Part shown: in pieces, positions 1-8,461 of the stretch
Numbering within the stretch: the stretch's first letter is position 1
How the letters are laid out: each line of letters starts with the position of its first letter
NCBI GenBank assembly: GCA_013044365.1
Contig: JABEUP010000231.1
Location: 1-23,884 of the forward strand
Reading direction: 5' to 3'
Length of the DNA: 23,884 nt
DNA from: Acidimicrobiaceae bacterium
Lineage (GTDB): Bacteria; Actinomycetota; Acidimicrobiia; Acidimicrobiales; Acidimicrobiaceae
Notes under the pieces: model-generated
Seen by the model: only the letters and a program-made list of their open reading frames with translations
Databases searched by the model: none
What the model was told of the DNA's origin: nothing
Made by a program: the position numbers and the translations under genes

Positions 1-341
1 ATTTGAATCGCCTTACCGAAATTGCCAGTCACTTCAGTCAGACCTGCAATTATCAGGTTTCCCAAACTATGTCCGGCCAGTTCTCCGGTTGGAAATCGGT
101 AGTTGAAGACCGATGTCCATATCGACTCGTATTGTGTCAGCGCAACCAAACACTTGCGCACATCCCCTGGTGGTTCAAATCCGAAGTCCTTTCTCAGTCG
201 CCCGCTTGATCCGCCATCATCGGCAACCGAAACCACGCCGAGCGGGCATGTTCCGGCTAAAACAAGTGCGCGAAGTGACGAGGCCAAACCGTGGCCGCCG
301 CCTAGAGCCACAACCGGGGATCTCTGAAGGGACACAGGCAT
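1..341 (-). CDS. yvcK: YvcK-family gluconeogenesis factor (partial, C-terminus beyond the left edge)
   Basis: This reading frame enters from position 341 and stays open to base 1, giving about 113 N-terminal residues. Visible motifs are ALGGGHGLASSLRAL near residue 12, ADDGGSSGRLR near residue 40, GDVRKCLVAL near residue 58 and AGHSLGNLIIAGLTE near residue 90. These are the nucleotide- and substrate-binding loops of the CofD/YvcK family. YvcK proteins bind UDP-sugars and affect cell-wall and central carbon metabolism in Gram-positive bacteria. The ATG lies two bases after the rapZ stop, and a GAGG Shine-Dalgarno sequence overlaps that stop, so translation is probably coupled to rapZ. rapZ-yvcK-whiA is the usual actinobacterial order, so whiA is expected just outside the window (inference). 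Confidence 0.93.
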   Translation of the reverse strand, partial: MPVSLQRSPVVALGGGHGLASSLRALVLAGTCPLGVVSVADDGGSSGRLRKDFGFEPPGDVRKCLVALTQYESIWTSVFNYRFPTGELAGHSLGNLIIAGLTEVTGNFGKAIQ

Positions 342-343
342 CG

Positions 344-1198
344 CTACCTCGAAATATCCCTATGGCTCGCTCTTGGCTCAAATCCTCTTTTCTTGAAACT
401 TCTCAATAGCTCCTCTACCATAACAACAGATCTGTGTTTGCCACCGGTGCAACCTATTGCAATATTGAGATAGGACTTACCTTCACGTTCAAAGGCTGGA
501 AGCAGAAATTCAAACAGGTCATCGAGCTTTCTGAGAAACTCTATTGAATCATCCTGGCTCAGTACATAGTTTCTGACAGCTTTATCCAATCCGGTATGAG
601 GCCGTAGTTCGGGAATCCAGTGTGGATTGGGTAGAAATCTGACATCAAAAATCAAATCAACGTCCCGTGGGATGCCATACTTATAACCAAATGACACCAG
701 TGATATTCGCATAACAGGGTCAAAATCAGCAGATTCAAATAGGCTGACGATTCGGTCACGGAGTTCGTGCACGTTCAAATCCGAGGTATCGATTACTATG
801 TCAGCCTGATCCTTGAGTGACGACAGCATCTCCCTTTCAAGCCTGATATCCCCGGAAAGTCCATCGCCTCCCAAGGGGTGACGCCGGCGAGTGCCCTCGT
901 AGCGCTGAATTAACACTTCGTCCGATGAATCCAGGAAGAGCACCCTGACTCTGGCACCAGATGATCTGAGCGTATCCAGCTCCGGCTGCAGTTCGGAGAT
1001 GTAGTCTGACCCACCTCTGCCGATTACCAAGACCACACGCTCAGTCTCTGAACCAGGACGGTTTGCCAGGTCGGTAACTTTGGAGATCAGGGCTGGTGGC
1101 ATGTTGTCAATCACAAACCAGTTCAAATCTTCGAAAACCGCAGCTGCATTCGATCTCCCGGCACCACTCATACCAGCTACGATGACAAACTCGCTCAT
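344..1198 (-). CDS. rapZ: RapZ-family RNase adapter / nucleotide-binding protein
   Basis: The 284-residue product has the length and layout of RapZ (YvcJ). A P-loop, GMSGAGRS, sits near residues 9-16. It is followed by VFEDLNWFVIDNMP, then RVLFLDSSDEVLIQRYEGTRRRHPL in the region typical of the family. The C-terminal block AIGCTGGKHRSVVMVEE (about residues 247-263) is the family hallmark. In E. coli RapZ controls GlmS through small RNAs; in Gram-positives the homologue binds and hydrolyses nucleotides and its target is less clear. The ATG start is preceded by AAGGGG. It lies 58 bases after the upstream methyltransferase and 2 bases before yvcK, matching the conserved uvrC-rapZ-yvcK cluster. 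No key motif is missing. Confidence 0.95.
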   Translation of the reverse strand: MSEFVIVAGMSGAGRSNAAAVFEDLNWFVIDNMPPALISKVTDLANRPGSETERVVLVIGRGGSDYISELQPELDTLRSSGARVRVLFLDSSDEVLIQRYEGTRRRHPLGGDGLSGDIRLEREMLSSLKDQADIVIDTSDLNVHELRDRIVSLFESADFDPVMRISLVSFGYKYGIPRDVDLIFDVRFLPNPHWIPELRPHTGLDKAVRNYVLSQDDSIEFLRKLDDLFEFLLPAFEREGKSYLNIAIGCTGGKHRSVVMVEELLRSFKKRGFEPRASHRDISR

Positions 1199-1256
1199 CG
1201 GATCACCCCTTGAATTCGCCTATCAGTTGAAAATCGAAAATCAACATCACACCCAC

Positions 1257-2024
1257 TTAGACCTTAGTAAGTCTTAGAAACAAAAGCCTAGGAATGAAAG
1301 ACGCATCGTAATATTGGGGAGCTTTATCGAGGAACCCCTGCGGTGGCGAGGGTTCCTCCATTCGGGTAAGCAACAATGAATTGCTGGCCAAAGTGTTCAG
1401 ATATTTACTCAGTGGCCTATGGATGAAAGGAATATATACGTCCTTTTCAACCTCTTCAACGCTGCGCTCTTCTTCCAGGTACTTACCGATCCTCCAATAC
1501 TGTTCTCCAATGATATGGTCGTCGATCCAACCTGAGTTAGGAGTTTGGAGCAACGGATGATTGAGAAAGAACAGAAACCGGCCACCGGGCTTGAGAACCC
1601 TAGCGACCTCCCCGATTGCACCGTCGAGATCTGCAATGTGCTCAAATACGAGACATGCGATCACAGTATCAAATGATCCATCAGCAAATGGCACCGCAGA
1701 AGCCTCTGCTTTGAGATAGCTGATTCTTGGAGCCCGTGCGCGTGCTTCGGATATTTGCTCCCATGTCGGATCAATCCCCACAACATGATCCACTCCGGGA
1801 GTCGCCGACGCCACCCGAGAGAGCTGTCCCTCCCCCGTACCAATATCGAGAACAGAATGCGAACCATCGATATTGTCTGCCAACATAGGAATAATCTGCT
1901 CTTGATATTCGGGATCAGCGCCATTGGTAAAGCCGATCTGCCACCATTTGGCATTGTTTTCCCATAATTCTGACGCTATCTCATCGAATTCGTCGTCAAG
2001 GGGTGACCCCGGATCAGTATTCAT
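1257..2024 (-). CDS. Class I SAM-dependent methyltransferase (Methyltransf_11 type)
   Basis: The product is a Rossmann-fold methyltransferase of about 255 residues. Motif I (VLDIGTGEGQLSRVA) lies near residue 58, an acidic ribose-binding position follows in VVGIDPTWEQI, then AVPFADGSFDTVIACLVFEHI and VLKPGGRFLFFLNHPLL. This is the UbiE/small-molecule pattern, and the substrate cannot be read from the sequence. The start could be ATG at 2024 or the GTG one codon earlier (2027); neither has a strong Shine-Dalgarno. The gene begins 20 bases after the uvrC stop and precedes rapZ, so it sits inside the usual uvrC-rapZ pair and is probably co-transcribed with them. It is not closely similar by eye to the methyltransferase at 12248-12889. 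Confidence 0.85.
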   Translation of the reverse strand: MNTDPGSPLDDEFDEIASELWENNAKWWQIGFTNGADPEYQEQIIPMLADNIDGSHSVLDIGTGEGQLSRVASATPGVDHVVGIDPTWEQISEARARAPRISYLKAEASAVPFADGSFDTVIACLVFEHIADLDGAIGEVARVLKPGGRFLFFLNHPLLQTPNSGWIDDHIIGEQYWRIGKYLEEERSVEEVEKDVYIPFIHRPLSKYLNTLASNSLLLTRMEEPSPPQGFLDKAPQYYDASFIPRLLFLRLTKV

Positions 2025-2044
2025 CACTTGAAGGCTAAACGACT

Positions 2045-3919
2045 TTACCGGTGAGCTGGCTTTGCTGAGTTATGAAGCGCCTCGAAGACCTTGCGGCCAA
2101 TGGCACGTGGCAGCCAACCGAGGTTCTCCAGGTCCTCTAACGCTGCAGTGTTCAGCTTGCTAATGCTTCCGTATTGTCTGAGAATCCTCTTGATCCTTGC
2201 CGGACCCATACCCTCCACCGACTCCAGCACTGATGCGGTCATAGACTTGTCACGGAGCTCACGGTGAAAGGTGATGGCAAACCTATGCGCTTCGTCCCGA
2301 AGCTGTTGTAACAGATACAAAGCTTCCGAACCTCGTGAGATCCTGACCGGATCGGGTTTCCCCGGCACATAAATCTCTTCAAACTGTTTAGCCAACGAGA
2401 TCAGTGAAATTTGACCCTGGTATCCAGAATCAGAAAGTGCATTTTCCGCCATTCTTAGCTGGCCCTTACCGCCGTCAACCACAACAAGCGATGGTGGATA
2501 TGAGAACTTTCTTCCCGCGCCGATTTCATCAATAGTATCCCGGGCCTGAACCAGGTGGGCAAAACGCCGACTTAATACCTCGTACATCGCGGCGTAGTCG
2601 TCGTTGTGCCCCACATTCACCCGAAAACGCCGATAGTCAGACTTCTTCAACATAGCGTCTTCCATTACCACCATTGAACCTACGTAGTTGCTCCCTTGGA
2701 AATGGCTCATGTCGTAACACTCGATGCGAAGCGGAGGGGCTGGAAGGTCCAGCTCCTCCGCAATAGATCGCAATGCCTTAGCCCGGGCGTTATGGTCTGT
2801 AGCCCTAGACATCCTGTTCCTTTTGAACTCTAAGGCTGCATTGTTTGTCACCGTGTCAAGTAGTGCCCGCTTCTCGCCTCTCTCTGCTACTTTCACATGA
2901 ACCGGCCCGCCGCGGAGACCCTTTATCCATTGCTGTATAACATGGGCGTCGGAAGGCATTACCGGAACAATGATTTCGAGTGGTATGTCCAGTGGAGTCT
3001 CCGAATAATACTGTTCTAACACCTGGCTCAAAAGCGATGCCCTGTCGAGGTCCTCAACTTTATCTATAAGAAATCCTTTTCGGCCCACTACCCTGCCTTT
3101 CCGTACAAAAAAGACCTGGACGGCCGCTTCTATCTCATCTTGGTATAAACCAAATACGTCAGCATGGAAGCTTTCACCGGCCACCATTTGCTGTTTATCG
3201 ATTGCCTTCTCGATCAGCTCCAAGCGGTCACGAATCTGTGCGGCCTGCTCGAAATTAAGCTGATCGGCCGCTGCAGACATTTCTTTGCGAAGTCTGAGCA
3301 CGAACTCCTTCGTGTCCCCTTTAAGGAAACGTCCCATTTCTGCCACGATCGTGGCGTACCGTTCCTGGGTAACTTCTCCAATACATGGGCCGCTGCATCT
3401 CTCAATATGGTAAAGCAGGCATGGTCTTCCCTGGCGCTCATACCTTGAGAACTGAGAATCCGAGCAAGTTCGAACTGGAAAGGTCCTAAGTATGAGATCC
3501 AGGACCTCTCTGATAGCCGCCTGATGGGGATAGGGCCCAAAATACCTAGCCCCCCGCTTACGGGCACCCCTCATGATTCCGGCGCGGGGCCATCTATGGT
3601 CGGTGGTAATGGCAAGGAACGGGTAGCTTTTATCGTCCCTGAGACGGACATTGTACCTTGGATGGAATCTTTGGATGAGGTTATACTCCAGGATCAAAGC
3701 CTCTACCTCATTGTTCACAACGATCCACTCGACTGACTTTGCGTCGGTAACCATCGCGGCGGTGCGGGGATGAAGGTTGCCAACAGGTTGGAAATAGCTG
3801 GAAAGCCTGTTTCGCAAAGAGGTGGCCTTGCCGACGTAAATGACTCTTCCGTCGCCATCTTTAAACTGGTACGAACCGGGATTATCGGGAATTTGGGAAG
3901 GAATTATACGCTCAATCAA
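2045..3919 (-). CDS. uvrC: UvrABC excinuclease subunit C
   Basis: UvrC makes the two incisions flanking a DNA lesion during nucleotide excision repair. The 624-residue protein has the complete domain order: GIY-YIG nuclease (IPDNPGSYQF to VIYVGKATSLRNRL, residues 10-40), four cysteines at 152, 167, 175 and 179 in the position of the reported Fe-S site, the UVR motif (about 205-240), the RNase H-like endonuclease with acidic and His residues at D403 (ECYDMSH), D482 (VVVDGGKGQL) and H545, and a helix-hairpin-helix tail (565-615). The start is TTG, eight bases after the uvrA stop. An AGGCGGGG stretch that begins inside that stop acts as ribosome-binding site, so uvrA and uvrC are probably translationally coupled. 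Confidence 0.97.
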   Translation of the reverse strand: MIERIIPSQIPDNPGSYQFKDGDGRVIYVGKATSLRNRLSSYFQPVGNLHPRTAAMVTDAKSVEWIVVNNEVEALILEYNLIQRFHPRYNVRLRDDKSYPFLAITTDHRWPRAGIMRGARKRGARYFGPYPHQAAIREVLDLILRTFPVRTCSDSQFSRYERQGRPCLLYHIERCSGPCIGEVTQERYATIVAEMGRFLKGDTKEFVLRLRKEMSAAADQLNFEQAAQIRDRLELIEKAIDKQQMVAGESFHADVFGLYQDEIEAAVQVFFVRKGRVVGRKGFLIDKVEDLDRASLLSQVLEQYYSETPLDIPLEIIVPVMPSDAHVIQQWIKGLRGGPVHVKVAERGEKRALLDTVTNNAALEFKRNRMSRATDHNARAKALRSIAEELDLPAPPLRIECYDMSHFQGSNYVGSMVVMEDAMLKKSDYRRFRVNVGHNDDYAAMYEVLSRRFAHLVQARDTIDEIGAGRKFSYPPSLVVVDGGKGQLRMAENALSDSGYQGQISLISLAKQFEEIYVPGKPDPVRISRGSEALYLLQQLRDEAHRFAITFHRELRDKSMTASVLESVEGMGPARIKRILRQYGSISKLNTAALEDLENLGWLPRAIGRKVFEALHNSAKPAHR

Positions 3920-3927
3920 ATCCCCGC

Positions 3928-6792
3928 CTACCTTGAGGAATTCCCGATGAATCTCTTAGCCAGAGTATTTTTGAGAAATGCTCCCGTGTAGCTCTTCTGC
4001 GATTGTGCGACAGACTCCGGAGTACCTGTGGCTATGACAAGTCCCCCCTTGTCACCGCCTTCGGGTCCAAGATCAATAAGGTAATCGGCAGTCTTTATCA
4101 CGTCCAGATTATGTTCGATCACCAGTACGGTATTCCCGGTATCGACTAGCCTTCCCAACACCGAAAGCAGCTTGCGGATATCTTCGAAATGCAGGCCTGT
4201 TGTCGGCTCGTCCAGTATGTACATTGTGTGTCCGGTAGGACGCTTTGCCAACTCTGACGCAAGCTTGACTCTCTGGGCCTCGCCACCCGACAAAGTTGGC
4301 GCGGGCTGGCCAAGGCGGACATAGCCCAGTCCCACCTCAACAAGGGTGGACAGATACCTTGTTATCGATGCCTGATTTGAGAAAAAGGCCAAAGCTTCCT
4401 CCGTGGGCATATTGAGGACATCAGATATGTTTTTGCCTTTAAAGGTGACCTCAAGAGTATCTCTGTTGTATCGGGAGCCTTTGCACACTTCGCAAGGGAC
4501 ATAGACATCAGGGAGGAAATTCATCTCAATCTTGAGCGTTCCATCTCCCGAACAGCCTTCGCACCGGCCCCCTTTCACATTAAAAGAAAACCGCCCCGGC
4601 TGGTAGCCTCTGACCCTTGCCTCCGGAGTCTGGGCAAATAGACGGCGAATGTGGTCAAAGACTCCGGTATAGGTCGCGGCATTGGACCGAGGGGTGCGGC
4701 CAATTGGAGACTGGTTGATATCAACCACCTTATCGATCTTTTCCGATCCGACAATTTCATCGTGCAATCCCGGTACAACCTTTGACCCGTATACCGATCT
4801 CATCAAGGATTTCAGGACTATTTCATTGACCAGTGATGACTTCCCTGATCCGGAAACGCCAGTTACCACCACAAAAGCACCCAGTGGTATCTCGACGTCT
4901 ATGCCTTTGAGGTTATTTTGGCGTGCGTTTCTGACAATCAACTCGCCAGAGCTCAGGTCGCGCCGCTTTGGGGGAACTGGTATGTGCATCTTTCCGCCGA
5001 GATACGCGCCGCTAATTGATCTTGGCTCATTGACAAGGTCCTCCACCGACCCGCATGCCACCACCTCACCGCCATGTTCACCTGCACCGGGCCCGATGTC
5101 GATTATGTAATCAGCGGCACGAATCGTCTCCTCATCGTGCTCTACGACAATTACGGTATTGTCGAGTCTTTTGAGCTTCACCAATGTGTCGATAAGACGA
5201 TGGTTATCCCTCTGGTGCAAACCTATCGAAGGCTCGTCCAGCACATATAAGACTCCAGTGAGACCCGAACCGATTTGCGAGGCGAGACGGATTCGCTGAG
5301 CCTCGCCACCCGATAAGGTTCCGGCCGCACGTGCGAGAGTAAGATAATCAAGGCCCACATCCAACAAGAAATCAAGTCGTGCCAGAATCTCACGCAAAAC
5401 AGGAGCTGCGATGAGCTTATCTCGCTCAGATTGCGTGATTCTTCCTAGAGTTTCGCGCGTTCGTCCGATTGAGAGGGAACATATCTCGTGGATGTTGAGA
5501 TCTCCGACAGTCACTGCAAGAAATTCAGGCTTAAGACGGGCACCTTCGCAACTATGGCACGGCGCCTGCCTCATATAACCTTCAACCGCTTCTCTTTGGT
5601 AGTCGCTGTCAGCCTCGCTGTGCCTTCTTTGAAGATAATTCACAACGCCTTCATAGTTGAAGTTAATCTTTCGGCTGGTACCAAATCGACTTGTATAACG
5701 CACAGTAACAGGTCCGCCGGTGTTTCCGAAGAGAACCAGTTTCTGAACATCTTCACCGAGATTTTTCCATGGCACATTCAGGGAGAATCCAGATTGCTCG
5801 GCAAGCGCGGCCAAAAGCCTTCTGAAATAGTTTGAGCGTGCCGATGCCCAGGGGGCGATCGCATCCTGGATCAAGGCCAGATTTTGATTTGGCACAACCA
5901 GTTCTGGGTCCACTTCGAATCTGGTTCCCAAACCCAGGCAGCTCTTACAGGCGCCGAAGGGCGAATTAAACGAGAAGTTTCTTGGCTCAAGTTCATCAAA
6001 TGAAATACCGCAACGTACGCACGCCAGGTGTTCGGAAAAGGTAATAACCTCCTCAGTCGAGCCCTTAGATTCGTGCACTAAAATTTCGACGACTCCGTCT
6101 GCAATTCCCAGCGCTGCCTCCACCGAATCAGTGAGGCGCCTTTCGATACCGTCATGCCTGATCAGACGGTCGATCACCACCTCAATAGTATGAGACTCAT
6201 AGCGGGCAAGTTCAATATCTGTTCTGTCGGACAATTCATAATTGTTTCCATCAATTCGAACTCTCGCATAACCCTTCTTTGTCAGCTCATCGAGAAGCGT
6301 CTGGTATTCGCCCTTCCGCCCCCTGACGACGGGAGCCAGCACGCTGAACCGGGCATCCTCTGGCAGCTCCATTACCATATCAACGATCTGAGACGGCGTC
6401 TGTCTTGAAACCGGATCACCGCAGGTTGGGCAGTGAGGCTGCCCGGTTCTGGCATACAGTAGTCTCAGATAATCGTAGATTTCAGTTATCGTTCCCACAG
6501 TGGAGCGCGGATTATGCGAAGAGGATTTCTGATCGATTGAAATGGCCGGAGAAAGCCCCTCGATGAAATCGACGTCTGGCTTATCCAATTGACCGAGAAA
6601 CTGTCGGGCGTAGGCCGATAGCGACTCTACATACCGCCTTTGGCCTTCAGCAAAAATAGTATCGAATGCTAGTGAGGATTTGCCAGAGCCAGACAACCCG
6701 GTAATCACAACGAAACTGTTCCTTGGCATCTCAACAGAGATATCCTTCAGATTATGTTCTCTGGCACCTTTAACGATTAACTTGTCTGACAC
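3928..6792 (-). CDS. uvrA: UvrABC excinuclease subunit A (ABC ATPase)
   Basis: UvrA is the damage-sensing ATPase that loads UvrB on DNA. The 954-residue length is normal. The first Walker A (GLSGSGKSS) is at residues 32-40 and the second (GVSGSGKSSLVNEI) is in the C-terminal half. There are two ABC signatures (LSGGEAQRIRLASQIG and LSGGEAQRVKLASELA), each followed by a Walker B (LYVLDEPSIGLH and MYILDEPTTGLH). Zinc-binding CxxC pairs are seen at HCPTCG, CVRCG, CKSCLGLG, CHSCEGARL, CEGCSGDG and CEVCKGSRY. The assigned start is GTG with only a weak AAAAG upstream. The gene follows the FAD oxidoreductase by 76 bases and precedes uvrC by 8. Confidence 0.97.
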   Translation of the reverse strand: MSDKLIVKGAREHNLKDISVEMPRNSFVVITGLSGSGKSSLAFDTIFAEGQRRYVESLSAYARQFLGQLDKPDVDFIEGLSPAISIDQKSSSHNPRSTVGTITEIYDYLRLLYARTGQPHCPTCGDPVSRQTPSQIVDMVMELPEDARFSVLAPVVRGRKGEYQTLLDELTKKGYARVRIDGNNYELSDRTDIELARYESHTIEVVIDRLIRHDGIERRLTDSVEAALGIADGVVEILVHESKGSTEEVITFSEHLACVRCGISFDELEPRNFSFNSPFGACKSCLGLGTRFEVDPELVVPNQNLALIQDAIAPWASARSNYFRRLLAALAEQSGFSLNVPWKNLGEDVQKLVLFGNTGGPVTVRYTSRFGTSRKINFNYEGVVNYLQRRHSEADSDYQREAVEGYMRQAPCHSCEGARLKPEFLAVTVGDLNIHEICSLSIGRTRETLGRITQSERDKLIAAPVLREILARLDFLLDVGLDYLTLARAAGTLSGGEAQRIRLASQIGSGLTGVLYVLDEPSIGLHQRDNHRLIDTLVKLKRLDNTVIVVEHDEETIRAADYIIDIGPGAGEHGGEVVACGSVEDLVNEPRSISGAYLGGKMHIPVPPKRRDLSSGELIVRNARQNNLKGIDVEIPLGAFVVVTGVSGSGKSSLVNEIVLKSLMRSVYGSKVVPGLHDEIVGSEKIDKVVDINQSPIGRTPRSNAATYTGVFDHIRRLFAQTPEARVRGYQPGRFSFNVKGGRCEGCSGDGTLKIEMNFLPDVYVPCEVCKGSRYNRDTLEVTFKGKNISDVLNMPTEEALAFFSNQASITRYLSTLVEVGLGYVRLGQPAPTLSGGEAQRVKLASELAKRPTGHTMYILDEPTTGLHFEDIRKLLSVLGRLVDTGNTVLVIEHNLDVIKTADYLIDLGPEGGDKGGLVIATGTPESVAQSQKSYTGAFLKNTLAKRFIGNSSR

Positions 6793-6868
6793 AATACTTT
6801 TAGGCTACCCGCGATCAAGAAAAGATATCCGTTGTCTTTCCAGGATTGAACTGCCGATCCGTAGTGGC

Positions 6869-8218
6869 CTATTCGAACAGGATCCCCGGATTAAGAATCT
6901 GAGTCGGGTCTAGAACCTTTTTGATACTCCGCATCGAGTCGATGTCCTGGGGTGACCTTGTAAGAGAAAGGTCGTGGATCTTGGCTCTTCCAATCCCGTG
7001 TTCGGCGGAAATCGAACCCCCGTAAGATGCGACACTGGCGAGGATCTCGTGCTCAATCTCGTCGTCGGGGCTTCCGACATTGAGCAGGTTGACATGAACG
7101 TTCCCGTCCCCTAGGTGTCCGAATGCAACCACACGGACCTTTGGATATTCTAATTCAACCAACTCTGATACGTAGTTAAGAAAACCAGGCATCTCCAGGA
7201 TAGGTATCGCCACATCCAATTTGTACGGAATCCCGGCACGGCTTATTGCGACGCTGTGCTGTTCCCGCCAGTACCACAAACCCTCAGCCTGGCCGTCATA
7301 GGAAATTGCAGCGTCAACCACCTCATTGTGGTCATCCAGGAACTCAGCAAGCTCATCGATTTCCACGACATCGCCGGCGACTTCAATGAGTAGCGAATAA
7401 ACGGGAATTTCGCCGAGTGGCCACTTCTTACCCTGGAGCCTATGTACTAGCTCCAGACCGTCCCTGCTCATGAATTCAACAGCATCGAGGTGGGGGAACC
7501 TCCGCCTGGCATCGACCATGATACGAATCGCTCCCGAAAGGGTGTCGACTGCTATGAGCGCAACGGTACGATGCTTGGGAACCGGTATCAGTTTCACAAT
7601 TGCTTTGGTGATCACGCCAAGCGTGCCCTCTGAACCGCACAAAATAGATGCCCAATCGTAGCCACTGTTATCCTTGTAAAGGCCCTCCATCCGGCTAATG
7701 AGCTTGCCCGTACCGAGTATTGCTTCGATTCCAATCAGCTGCTGGCGTGTTCCGCCGTAACGTATCATATGGATTCCGCCGGCGTTGGTGGCGATCATTC
7801 CACCCAATGTTGCGCTGTCCCGTGACGCCAGATCTACAGCAAAGCAAAGCCCCCACTCCTTTGCCTTTAAATTCAGCGCGTTCAAAGTGACTCCGGCGCC
7901 AACCCGTGCCGTTTGGGAACTCGTGTCTATCTCAATCTCGTTAAGTAATAGGGAGGAGAGAATGATCCCTCCGTGGACCGGGGTAGCACCTCCGACGAGA
8001 CTGGTATTGCCACCTTGGGTAGTGATGGGTGTATGGGTACTCCGGGAAATTTCAACCGCCCTTTGAACCTGCCAGGAATTCACCGGTCTTACGACACAAA
8101 GCACGTCGCCCTTGAACCGACCCGTCCAGTCGACTGTGTTGCTAGAAATAATCTCTGGATCCACCACGACAGAGCCGGTACCAAAGCTTCTGATGAGAGC
8201 TTCAACGACATCAGCCAA
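6869..8218 (-). CDS. FAD-binding oxidoreductase, D-2-hydroxyacid dehydrogenase type (GlcD/D-lactate/D-2-hydroxyglutarate family)
   Basis: The 449-residue protein has the PCMH FAD-binding domain followed by the FAD-oxidase C-terminal domain. Key segments are CVVRPVNSWQVQRAVEI, ITTQGGNTSLVGGATPV (pyrophosphate loop), ATLGGMIATNAGGIHMIRYG, LCGSEGTLGVITKAIVKL, FGHLGDGNVHVNLL (metal and substrate His residues) and SAEHGIGRAK near the end, closing with DPTQILNPGILF. Such enzymes oxidise D-2-hydroxyacids such as D-lactate, glycolate or D-2-hydroxyglutarate; the substrate cannot be decided here. No Fe-S domain is fused. The start is TTG, chosen because GGAGGG (8226-8231) lies seven bases upstream. 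It follows the aryl-AMP ligase by 243 bases and precedes uvrA by 76, so it may be transcribed with either. Confidence 0.88.
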   Translation of the reverse strand: MADVVEALIRSFGTGSVVVDPEIISSNTVDWTGRFKGDVLCVVRPVNSWQVQRAVEISRSTHTPITTQGGNTSLVGGATPVHGGIILSSLLLNEIEIDTSSQTARVGAGVTLNALNLKAKEWGLCFAVDLASRDSATLGGMIATNAGGIHMIRYGGTRQQLIGIEAILGTGKLISRMEGLYKDNSGYDWASILCGSEGTLGVITKAIVKLIPVPKHRTVALIAVDTLSGAIRIMVDARRRFPHLDAVEFMSRDGLELVHRLQGKKWPLGEIPVYSLLIEVAGDVVEIDELAEFLDDHNEVVDAAISYDGQAEGLWYWREQHSVAISRAGIPYKLDVAIPILEMPGFLNYVSELVELEYPKVRVVAFGHLGDGNVHVNLLNVGSPDDEIEHEILASVASYGGSISAEHGIGRAKIHDLSLTRSPQDIDSMRSIKKVLDPTQILNPGILFE

Positions 8219-8461
8219 TCCGCTTCCCTCCTATCCGGGGCTGTCAGACAGCATCACCAATACTTTAACCCCACCGGGGATGCCGTTTACTGGTTGATGT
8301 CGATTCGCTGAACCCGGACGAAACAAGACCGCAGTACTCTGCCATCGGAGTCTTCCGATCCTATTCGCCTGTCATCAACCGCTAAGCCGTCCCGCTCCTG
8401 CAATAAGATCCCCAGCACGCCCGTGACCGTCTGCATGAAAGTATTTCCGGGTTGATCCGGG
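8219..8461. other. Intergenic region with a possible 49-codon minus-strand ORF
   Basis: This 243-base gap separates the ligase stop from the start of the FAD oxidoreductase. It contains the Shine-Dalgarno GGAGGG for the downstream gene and a perfect 11-base palindrome CTGTCAGACAG at 8241-8251. A minus-strand ATG at 8436 opens a frame of 49 codons ending with TAA at 8287-8289. Its third positions are about 70 percent G or C by hand count, but it has no good ribosome-binding site and matches nothing I recognise. I see no clear intrinsic terminator and no convincing -35/-10 pair. The small ORF is recorded as possible only. Confidence 0.3.

Noticed and set aside
4682..5110. 142-residue plus-strand open frame
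   Set aside because: Antisense to the second ATPase half of uvrA, whose motifs are intact on the minus strand.
8344..8357. Hairpin TCGGA-GTCT-TCCGA
   Set aside because: Only five pairs, no T-run on either side, so not supported as a terminator.
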